DNA of 64,000 bases from Psittacicella melopsittaci (GTDB taxonomy: Bacteria > Pseudomonadota > Gammaproteobacteria > Enterobacterales > Psittacicellaceae), in contig NZ_NRJH01000013.1 of the NCBI RefSeq assembly GCF_003585925.1, forward strand, positions 1 through 64,000, in the 5' to 3' direction. Shown piece by piece: positions 1 through 7,117 of the stretch. Within the stretch, counting starts at the first letter, position 1. Each line of letters opens with the position of its first letter. Below the pieces are notes generated by a model. That model saw only the letters and a program-made list of their open reading frames with translations. It ran no database searches and was not told where the DNA came from. The position numbers and the translations under genes were made by a program.

Positions 1-1810
1 GTTGAACTACCTCAGGTTGAGCTACTTCAGGTTGAACTACTTCAGGTTGAGCAACTTCAGGTTGAGCAACTTCAGGTTGAGTTTCCTCTGCTTGAGCTAG
101 CTCTGCTTGTGTAGCCTCAGACTCCTCTTCTTGCTCAGGTAAAGTAACTTCACCTATTTCATATGGGTACTTAGCTCTAATTTCTTCGAGGCGTTTTCTT
201 TCAGCCTGTTCTTTAAGTTCTTGTTCCCGCATTACTAAACTTGTAATGGTTTGCGAACCAAAATCCAGCTCATCTTCCTCATTAAAATCATGCCCTTCCC
301 CACTTGCTCTTAAAGCAAAAGTTGAAGCAAGAGGATCATCTGTATGTTGTAAATACTCTTGATCTTCTTTATATCCCTTTAAAAAGGCTTTAGCTTGAGC
401 TAGTTTTTTCTCTGCTAAGGCATCTGCTTCTGGAGTTGCTAGAGGATTGCTGAACTCTTTTTGAATCCCTTGAAAATCAAAGTCTTCTAAAGAAGCAGGA
501 AGATCTTCATCACTTTCATAGCCATAGAGCTCTTCTTTTTGTGCTTCTATTTCTCTTTGCAGAGCAGCTATTTGTTGATCTATATCAACATTTTGCTCCG
601 AAGCAAAATTAGAAAGTTGACTTAAGAGAAGCTCGCGCTCTTGCTCAGAAATACCTTGTAAAAGCTGTTCTAAGTTATCTGTCTCAGCGTCAGTATTAGC
701 TTCTTCCTCTTGATCTTCATCAAGCTCTTGCTCAGCATCAGCTACTATCTCATCATCGGCATAAGCTACTTGTTCATCGTCGCTATAAGCCTCATCTTCT
801 TCTAGCTCCTCAACTTCTTCTGCACTTGAAGAATCATCTTTATAGACATTTTCCAACCATTGATCTACCCCACCTGCAAGGTTAATCCCTGTACCTTGAG
901 AAACAACTGGAGCTTGCTTAGGACTGATAGTTAAACTCGGTTCTATGTCATCATGCTCAGATGTTACTTCTTGATATAAATCGGTAAAAGGATCTTCTTC
1001 CTCGGGTGGAACACCAGCTGTAAGATTTAAATGCTCTGTATCAAGGTTTGGTGAGACTGTAGTTTCATTTTCTTGAGCAACAAAATGAGTTTCTTGCCCA
1101 GCAACATTTTCTGGGAAATACTCTTGGCTTAATTCCTCACCTTGCTCCCTGTTTTCTCCATCAACCTGCTCTTCTTGTCCTCTTGCTACTTGCTCCACTG
1201 GAGCTAGAGGAACTTGATCTACAGGTATAGTAGGCACCTGATCCACTGGAGCTACAGGAACTTGATCTACAGGAATAGTAGGCACCTGATCTACTGGAGC
1301 TACAGGAACTTGGTCTACAGGAATAGTCGGAACTTGCTCTACTTGAGCCACAGGCACCTGAGCTTCAGGTTGAGCAAAGTGATCATAGTCATAGTTGTAG
1401 TCTTGAGCATCTTCAAATTCTTCACTTGGCTCTGGTTCTAGTGAAAGATTTAAAGGTTCTTGTTCTACAGGCGTGCCTATATAAACCTCGTTGTGTTCAA
1501 GGTCTTGCGGTGCTGGAGTAGTTGTGGCTTCTACCGAAGCAAAATAATCATCTGCTTCTTTCCCCACAACCTTGTCAACTAAACGTTTAAACATCCCCTT
1601 TTTCTGATTATTACTAATTTCGTAAGTCACAGGGATAACAGGAGATGAGGTTGTATTATTTTCAAAAGTTATCTGAGATTCATCGCTCAGATCTTCAGTA
1701 ACTGAATCTTCATCATTTTGCGTAAAATCGGTTAGTTCATCCAATTGAGCAAAAAAATCAAATTCAGCCTTATTATTTTGCGTATTAGGATCTTTATTCT
1801 TTTTTTGCAT
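1..1810 (-). CDS. acidic repeat-rich protein of unknown function (partial, C-terminus outside window)
   Basis: An open frame of 603 codons runs leftward from an ATG at 1808-1810 and leaves the window still open, so the C-terminus is not visible. I do not recognise a domain. The N-terminus (MQKKNKDPNTQ...) leads into a strongly acidic, Asp/Glu/Gln-rich chain. Near residues 145-205 there is a Pro-Val repeat made of alternating VPTIPVDQ and VPVAPVDQ units, and at the window edge a QPEVA/QPEVV repeat begins. No signal peptide or membrane segment is visible. It lies 125 bp downstream of another acidic protein and two genes below an FtsK-like membrane domain, all on the same strand. FtsK has a long Pro/Gln-rich linker before its motor, so this could be linker material leading to a motor beyond the edge; that is speculation. 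Confidence 0.85.
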   Translation of the reverse strand, partial: MQKKNKDPNTQNNKAEFDFFAQLDELTDFTQNDEDSVTEDLSDESQITFENNTTSSPVIPVTYEISNNQKKGMFKRLVDKVVGKEADDYFASVEATTTPAPQDLEHNEVYIGTPVEQEPLNLSLEPEPSEEFEDAQDYNYDYDHFAQPEAQVPVAQVEQVPTIPVDQVPVAPVDQVPTIPVDQVPVAPVDQVPTIPVDQVPLAPVEQVARGQEEQVDGENREQGEELSQEYFPENVAGQETHFVAQENETTVSPNLDTEHLNLTAGVPPEEEDPFTDLYQEVTSEHDDIEPSLTISPKQAPVVSQGTGINLAGGVDQWLENVYKDDSSSAEEVEELEEDEAYSDDEQVAYADDEIVADAEQELDEDQEEEANTDAETDNLEQLLQGISEQERELLLSQLSNFASEQNVDIDQQIAALQREIEAQKEELYGYESDEDLPASLEDFDFQGIQKEFSNPLATPEADALAEKKLAQAKAFLKGYKEDQEYLQHTDDPLASTFALRASGEGHDFNEEDELDFGSQTITSLVMREQELKEQAERKRLEEIRAKYPYEIGEVTLPEQEEESEATQAELAQAEETQPEVAQPEVAQPEVVQPEVAQPEVVQ

Positions 1811-1893
1811 AGAACTTTATTAGGACTTCTAACTACATTTTAGATAAAGATTTAAGGTCTCTAACTCTTTACCTAAAATGACCAGAGAAAGTC

Positions 1894-1921
1894 CCTGTCA
1901 GAACTCAAAAGTTCTGACAGG
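1894..1921 (-). terminator. 12-bp hairpin after the 978-residue gene
   Basis: A perfect 12-bp stem (1894-1905 with 1910-1921, loop CAAA) sits just downstream of the leftward stop at 1935. No clean U-tract follows on the minus strand, so it may be a weak terminator or an mRNA-stabilising hairpin. Confidence 0.5.
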
Positions 1922-1934
1922 TGCCAAAATAAAA

Positions 1935-4871
1935 TTATTTATCGGAAAACCCAGGCATATTAAAATCACTAAAGCCAAGGAAATCCTTGAATTCAGAATC
2001 CTTAGATTCTGTTTGCTCAGAAGAAGGGTTAACTTTATCGAACATAGGAACAAAATCTAACTCCGTTGGAGCCGATTCTTCTTGCTCTAAATCTTCAACA
2101 AAATTAACTTTCACATCTAGAGTGGCATTATTAGTTTGCGGGATAAGCTCTTCTTGTGCTTCTTGCTCTTGCTCCAAATCTTCATCAGTAAGAATTGGGA
2201 AAGTGAAAGTAAAAAGATCATCTTCCTCATTAGCACTTATATTTTGCGTTAAAGCAATTTTCTCACCTACTGGCTCTGCTTGTTCAGTGCTCTGAGCAGA
2301 CTCTACTTGCTCAAGGCTCTGAGCAGGTGAAGTTAAAGCTTCTGGTTGCTCAATCGCAGTTGTCCCCACTTGTAAATCTGGAGTGTTTTCCAGTTGGGAA
2401 GCAAGATTAGCCTCTAGAGAAGTTTGCTCTTCAGAACTTACCTGCTCTGCTTTGGCTTTATTTTCTTCTAAAGCTTGAGCAAGATTTTCTTTAGTGCCAA
2501 GAACCCTAATCCCTGCCTCTTGTTGTGGTGGAACAACTATTGGAGCTGCAAGTACCTTGGCAGTAGAGGTTCTTTCTTTTGCAATAGGAGCAAAATTATT
2601 AAACACAGGTGGAGCTATTACTTTTGCATTACCTGCCACCTCTTTACGCTTGTTAGCTAAACGAGTATAGAGGTCTTGCTCTTGTTGCTCTTGTTCTTTT
2701 GCTTTACGAGAAGCTATACGTTCTTCCAATAAATTAAGAGCTTGTTCTGGATCAAAGTCTGGTGGAAGATTACCTGTAGCTATAGCCCCCTGTTCACTAA
2801 AGCGAGTGATCTTAGCTTGATTTGCTTTGTCAAGATCAATGGCAAAAGGGTGCTTGAGAAGATTTTTACTACGCGGTGAAGCATAATCTTCATTCCCTGT
2901 AACAAAAGCAACTTGCTCTGGTAATACTACCAGATCTTTGTGCTGTAACAGATGTTTTACATTGTAAAGAGCTAACCCTGGTTTTAAGCCCAGAGAAATG
3001 ATTTTGATTTCTTCTTTTTTGAGGCGTGCACGTAACTGTTCTATGTCAGTAACGGCAATCATTTCTGTCGCTAAGAAAACTTCAATTAACTCTTCACGAC
3101 TTAATACAGGACGTGGAATTAGGTTTTTGCCTAAAAAATGGAAAAACTCACCGTCATAGCCATGACGGATATGCATAGAAACTACACGTTCGTCATGAGT
3201 ACGGTTACTTGTATTACGTTTAGGGAAAGCTAAAGCTTTAAACTTGCTACTTGATTTGTAGCGACTTAAATTCTCGTAAGCTACATCATAAGGAATACCA
3301 ACTAGACTTTTACGGAGTTGGTGTTGTCTTTCGCTTAGACCATCTTGAGCTAATTTAGAGCTGGCAAGAATTTTACTTGAATTTTTAACTAGATTTAACG
3401 CTTCGTTAGTTAAAAAGGTTAAATTTGGTGGAGCTATATAGCCTTCATCAGCAAGGTAGTTAGCTTGAATTTGGGTAAAGTCAGGTCCTGAAAGCTCGTG
3501 AATAGCCTTGTCCATAGCATCAAGACGAGAAATACCTTGCGTACCTTTATCATGCAGATCGTCATACTTTAAAGTTGGGATGTGCACAAAGAACATATTC
3601 TCGCTGTTCCCTACAATTTGCGTAGCAAATAGTTGCTCCGAGTTGCTCGCAAAACGTGGCTGATTAGCTTTTTGTTGCTGATAGTTTTCTTCGCCAGTTA
3701 AAGCATTAGCCTTAGCTAAAGAATTTTCGCTAGTAATGTTGTTAGTCGCTTGTTGACTACTATAATTTACGTCTTCTGAAGCAAGAGCTTCTGCTTGCTC
3801 AGCTAAAGCAACGTCTTGGGCAGCTAAAGCCGTGTTCGCCTCAGGTGAATCTTGCATTTCTTCTAAAGGAGTAGCTTGTTGCTCTAGAAGGGTTTCTTGC
3901 TCTTCTTTAACTGTAACATTAGCTTCTAATTCTTGCTCTAAATTAGTTTGTGATAATTGTTTATCCTCTTGCTCTGCTTTAGGAGTTAAAGCAAAAAGAC
4001 TATCTACAGCCGATTCTTTAGCTTTTTCTTGCTCGGTAAATAAATCCTTACCTTGTTTTACATCGGCAACTATATCTTCTAATAGATTTTTTGTTCCTGT
4101 ACTTTTTCTCTCTGCCTCTTTTTCTGGGCTTTTTGCTTCAGCTTCTTTTTCTGAGCTTTTTACCTCAAGCTCGTCTTGGCTTTTAACTTCAGGCACTGCT
4201 TTGCTTTTTTTGTTAGCTTCTTGTTCTGGGCTAACTTCATTGGCAAATAGATCATTTTGGTTTGCCTTCTGAGGCGAAGTCTTTTGCGCAAATAACTCAT
4301 CTAAAGAATTGTCTTGCCACTTAGGAGAAGCAGTTTTACCTTTCGAGGCAGTAAATAGCTCTTCCAGAGAGTTATCGGTAGTTTTCTCTTCTACCTTAGC
4401 AAAAAGATCGTCAGTAGACTCCTCTTCTTTGCTTGTAACTAACTCATTTTTTTTATTAGCAAAAAGCTCATCTGATAAAGTTTGCTCATGTTGAGCAAAA
4501 AGACTATCAAGGGAGTCTTCTTTTTCCTTAGCAAAGAGATCTGTTGTTGCTTTTTCTTGCTCTTGGGTAAAGAGGTCATCAGCAGTTGCTTTTTCTGGAG
4601 TTTCAGGCTCTAAAAAACTCTCAGTTTTTGCTTTGTTTAAGTCTTCCTTTTTCGCTTGTAGCTGTTGGTCTAGACTTTGGATTAAATCTTCTTGTGGAGC
4701 TGAGGTAGATAAGTTATCTAACTCAACATCTTGGTTATTTTGTTCGGTCTTTTTTTCCTTAGAAGCAGTTGCTTTTTTACCAAAAAGTTTTGCCCAAAAA
4801 CCAACGTTTTGGGGCGCTTCTTGTTCTTTCTCTAAGGAAAATAATTCATCTAGTGAAGTATCTTTTTTCAT
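1935..4871 (-). CDS. 978-residue acidic protein with repeated D-x-LF motifs, function unknown
   Basis: The protein starts MKKDTSLDELFSLEKE. Over roughly residues 1-300 it repeats a short motif of the form D-D/E/S-LF-A/T about a dozen times (SLDELF, TADDLF, TTDLFA, DSLFAQ, SDELFA, TDDLFA, SLEELF, SLDELFA and others), separated by acidic, Lys/Gln/Glu-rich spacers. One more copy (DDLFTF) lies near the C-terminus. A more ordinary, probably folded region occupies about residues 425-720; it resembles nothing I can name with confidence. One stretch, near IISLGLKPGLALYN, faintly recalls a segment of the GT25-like modules at 56-60 kb. The rest is Gln/Glu/Ala-rich. No signal peptide or membrane helix is seen, so it is probably cytoplasmic. 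It follows the FtsK-like gene by 111 bp on the same strand. Confidence 0.85.
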   Translation of the reverse strand: MKKDTSLDELFSLEKEQEAPQNVGFWAKLFGKKATASKEKKTEQNNQDVELDNLSTSAPQEDLIQSLDQQLQAKKEDLNKAKTESFLEPETPEKATADDLFTQEQEKATTDLFAKEKEDSLDSLFAQHEQTLSDELFANKKNELVTSKEEESTDDLFAKVEEKTTDNSLEELFTASKGKTASPKWQDNSLDELFAQKTSPQKANQNDLFANEVSPEQEANKKSKAVPEVKSQDELEVKSSEKEAEAKSPEKEAERKSTGTKNLLEDIVADVKQGKDLFTEQEKAKESAVDSLFALTPKAEQEDKQLSQTNLEQELEANVTVKEEQETLLEQQATPLEEMQDSPEANTALAAQDVALAEQAEALASEDVNYSSQQATNNITSENSLAKANALTGEENYQQQKANQPRFASNSEQLFATQIVGNSENMFFVHIPTLKYDDLHDKGTQGISRLDAMDKAIHELSGPDFTQIQANYLADEGYIAPPNLTFLTNEALNLVKNSSKILASSKLAQDGLSERQHQLRKSLVGIPYDVAYENLSRYKSSSKFKALAFPKRNTSNRTHDERVVSMHIRHGYDGEFFHFLGKNLIPRPVLSREELIEVFLATEMIAVTDIEQLRARLKKEEIKIISLGLKPGLALYNVKHLLQHKDLVVLPEQVAFVTGNEDYASPRSKNLLKHPFAIDLDKANQAKITRFSEQGAIATGNLPPDFDPEQALNLLEERIASRKAKEQEQQEQDLYTRLANKRKEVAGNAKVIAPPVFNNFAPIAKERTSTAKVLAAPIVVPPQQEAGIRVLGTKENLAQALEENKAKAEQVSSEEQTSLEANLASQLENTPDLQVGTTAIEQPEALTSPAQSLEQVESAQSTEQAEPVGEKIALTQNISANEEDDLFTFTFPILTDEDLEQEQEAQEELIPQTNNATLDVKVNFVEDLEQEESAPTELDFVPMFDKVNPSSEQTESKDSEFKDFLGFSDFNMPGFSDK

Positions 4872-4954
4872 TTTGAGAAAATTATCAATGCATTTTCGAA
4901 AATATCTTTCTGTATATTATATATTATATTAGGGACAAATCCCGAAATTACCGT

Positions 4955-4985
4955 AAAAAAATAGTCATCTTTTTCAAGATGACTA
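4955..4985 (-). terminator. rho-independent terminator of the FtsK-like gene
   Basis: A 10-bp stem (4962-4971 with 4976-4985, loop TTTC) is followed on the minus strand by a run of six U (4955-4960). It overlaps the TAG stop codon at 4983-4985. Confidence 0.8.
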
Positions 4986-6584
4986 CTTACTGGATGAACT
5001 CTGTTCTTTTAAAGCTTTTAGCTTTTCTAAGATAGCTTCTTTTTGCGCTAGCTCAGCTTTTTTGGCAGCTAAAATAGAATTACCTTTTTCATAGGAAATA
5101 TTATAGTATCCCGTTGCCTTTTGTCCTTTTTTGCTTTTGCCTTTACCTGCAGGCTTTTGCTTTGCAGGAGCTGGAGTAGCTTGTTCTTGAACTTGCTCTT
5201 CTCTTGCAGGCTCACTTGAAGGAGTAGGCTCAGCTTGAGGTTCTTGAGCAATTGCAAGAGCTGGTTCAGCTTGAGGTTCTTGAGCAGTTGCAAAAGTTTG
5301 CTCTGCTTGAGGCTCTTGAGCAGTTGTAAGAGTTGGCTCTTGTTGAGGCTCTTGAGCAGTTGAGAGAACTTGCTCTTCTTGACTTGGCTTTTTAATGTCC
5401 TGTTCTAGAGAATGAAACTCTTCCCATAAACTACCAACTCTGTCCTCTTGAGCGGTAGAAGGTTCTGCAGCATATTCTGTAGCTTCTTCTCTCCCTACTT
5501 GCTCAATTACCTGCTCACCCTCTCCTTGCTCACTTACATACTCTTGTCCTAGTGACTCTTCTGCATAAGTTATTGGCACGTAATTATCTTCTTGCCCTAG
5601 CGGAATTAATTGAGAAATTTTTACATTTTCGCGATCAATTGGGCTGTAAGGTAAGGATATTTGACTCAATGTTGGTGAATACCCCGAGCTTACAATCATA
5701 CGTAAAATACCTGTAAATTTCTTTTTCCCTAACTCTTTGCGGAGCTTAATAAACTCTTGGTACTTAGTTTCATATAAGCGAATTAAGTAATCTTGAGTTT
5801 GTTGTTGGGCTGGAGTTAAGCGAGGTAAGACATCTAATGAAGTTGCTAAACTTGCAATAGAATCCACTTCACTTTGGAGTTGTTCGAGCTTATCTTGAGC
5901 AGATATGCCTGGTAAATTGAAAAATGGATATTCTTTACTACGTTGCTCTTCTTTTTCTTGGCGTCGTCTTTGTGACTCTTCCAGAATAGATGAGCTAATA
6001 CTACTGTCTTGATAGCCTTCGAGGTTAGCTTCTTTATCAGCTTGTAAGAAGGCATAATAGTCTGCGATTAGGCGTTTGATCATAAACTGATACATAGCAA
6101 AAACGCCAAGAAGTACTAAAGCTAAACCAAGAAGAAATTTAATGAGAATTTCACTAACAAAGTAGCTTACTAAAGTAGCAAAAAAGCCACCCATGTTGTA
6201 AATATTAAACAGGCGATATTCTGAAGTTTGGGTAGAGGCATAAATTAAGCCTAGTCCCCAAAAAAGAATCCCCGTTGCGAGGATAAATCCTAACCAACGT
6301 AACCAATTAAATCCCTTACGCGTACGTTGGAAAAGAAAAAGAATATGCATTAAAGTTAAAAATACAGGCACTAAATAAGCAAAGCGACCAAAAAAGAAAA
6401 AGTTGAGGTCAGATAAGCCCGTAAGTGCTCCTTGCCATAAAGACTGAGTTTTATATAAACTTGTTGTATAGGTTATTCCTGAATAAGTAGGATTAAAAAG
6501 AAAGACGCTAGCGATAGTGACTAAACCAAAAAACACTAATAAAAATAGCGTTAAGCGGCTTAAAAAACCTGTTTCACTTACCAT
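4983..6584 (-). CDS. FtsK-like N-terminal four-helix membrane domain protein lacking the DNA motor
   Basis: The first 175 residues match the layout of the FtsK N-terminal division-site domain. TM1 (about 8-30) is followed directly by FNP, TM2 carries FFFFGRFAYLVPVF (E. coli FtsK has LFFIFGVMAYTIPVI), TM3 begins LRWLGF, and TM4 begins with a GG pair. FtsK's N-terminal domain anchors the protein at the septum and is the part needed for cell division. After it come a charged, partly coiled region (about 195-290), four or five TAQEPQ-type repeats (about 390-460) and a Lys/Gly-rich basic tail. There is no Walker A or FtsK gamma domain, so the 533 residues stop within what would be the linker. The two genes downstream on the same strand are also acidic linker-like proteins. 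The assignment rests on motif recall, not a search. Confidence 0.65.
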   Translation of the reverse strand: MVSETGFLSRLTLFLLVFFGLVTIASVFLFNPTYSGITYTTSLYKTQSLWQGALTGLSDLNFFFFGRFAYLVPVFLTLMHILFLFQRTRKGFNWLRWLGFILATGILFWGLGLIYASTQTSEYRLFNIYNMGGFFATLVSYFVSEILIKFLLGLALVLLGVFAMYQFMIKRLIADYYAFLQADKEANLEGYQDSSISSSILEESQRRRQEKEEQRSKEYPFFNLPGISAQDKLEQLQSEVDSIASLATSLDVLPRLTPAQQQTQDYLIRLYETKYQEFIKLRKELGKKKFTGILRMIVSSGYSPTLSQISLPYSPIDRENVKISQLIPLGQEDNYVPITYAEESLGQEYVSEQGEGEQVIEQVGREEATEYAAEPSTAQEDRVGSLWEEFHSLEQDIKKPSQEEQVLSTAQEPQQEPTLTTAQEPQAEQTFATAQEPQAEPALAIAQEPQAEPTPSSEPAREEQVQEQATPAPAKQKPAGKGKSKKGQKATGYYNISYEKGNSILAAKKAELAQKEAILEKLKALKEQSSSSK

Positions 6585-6677
6585 GGTTAGAAAAATTTTG
6601 AGTTAATTATTTTAATCAGTCTAAGTTAATAAATTTTTATTAGTCTATATTTTAGCATTAATATATATTTTTCGGGC

Positions 6678-6712
6678 AAAAGAAAGACCCAAAGAACGAA
6701 TTCTTTGGGTCT
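6678..6712 (-). terminator. rnpB terminator
   Basis: A 12-bp perfect stem (6685-6696 with 6701-6712, loop CGAA) followed by a U-rich stretch on the minus strand immediately after the RNase P RNA. Confidence 0.8.
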
Positions 6713-7060
6713 GCTAAGCTATTCCATAAGCCGGATTTTGTTTTATGTAATCATTCATCTAGGACTAACATCACTGTTAGCCTCAAGCGATCTACCCGTG
6801 TTCAACGATGGGCGCGTTATATGAACACCTATTTGATCTTGCTCCGAGTGGAGTTTACCAAGCACAGTCATTGCTGAACTGCCTGGTGAGCTCTTACCTC
6901 ACCGTTTCACCCTTACCTACCGAAATAGGCGGTATACTTTCTGTTGCACTAGTCGTAAGTTTTTGCAAACTTCCCAGGCGTTACCTGGCACTATGCCCAT
7001 TGGAGTCCGGACTTTCCTCTTATTCAAAGTGAACAAGCGATTACTCGAATCTACTCAGCG
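6713..7060 (-). ncRNA. rnpB: RNase P RNA (bacterial type A)
   Basis: Read on the minus strand, the segment contains the universal RNase P RNA core. GAGGAAAGUCCGG lies near the 5' end, followed by UGCCAGGUAACGCCUGG, ACGACUAGUGCAACAGA, GGUAAGGGUGAAACGGUGAGG, GGUAAACUCCACUCGGAGCAA and, near the 3' end, CUAGAUGAAUGAUUAC and AAUCCGGCUUAU. It is the ribozyme that trims the 5' leaders of precursor tRNAs together with RnpA protein. The ends (about 7060 and 6713) can pair as P1 with some G-U pairs. Upstream is a near-consensus promoter and downstream a strong terminator. The open frame running rightward through 6808-7032 is a shadow of this RNA. Confidence 0.95.
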
Positions 7061-7066
7061 GGGTTA

Positions 7067-7095
7067 ATTATAGCATAAAAAGAAGCGACTATCAA
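7067..7095 (-). promoter_or_regulatory. sigma-70 promoter of rnpB
   Basis: On the minus strand TTGATA (7090-7095) and TATAAT (7067-7072) are separated by exactly 17 bp, placing +1 near 7060. The -35 box lies inside the ybaL terminator hairpin. Confidence 0.8.
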
Positions 7096-7108
7096 AAGAT
7101 AGCCGCTT
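7074..7108 (-). terminator. ybaL terminator overlapping the rnpB promoter
   Basis: An 11-bp stem with one mismatch (7083-7093 with 7098-7108, loop AAAA) and then five U (7077-7081) on the minus strand, 10 bp after the ybaL stop codon. Confidence 0.75.
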
Positions 7109-7117
7109 ATTTACTAA

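Noticed and set aside
1214-1441. 75-codon rightward ORF with repeated YRN-type units
   Set aside because: It mirrors the VPxxPVDQ repeat of the leftward gene on the other strand.
6808-7032. 74-codon rightward ORF
   Set aside because: It lies wholly in the antisense strand of rnpB, whose conserved core explains the sequence.
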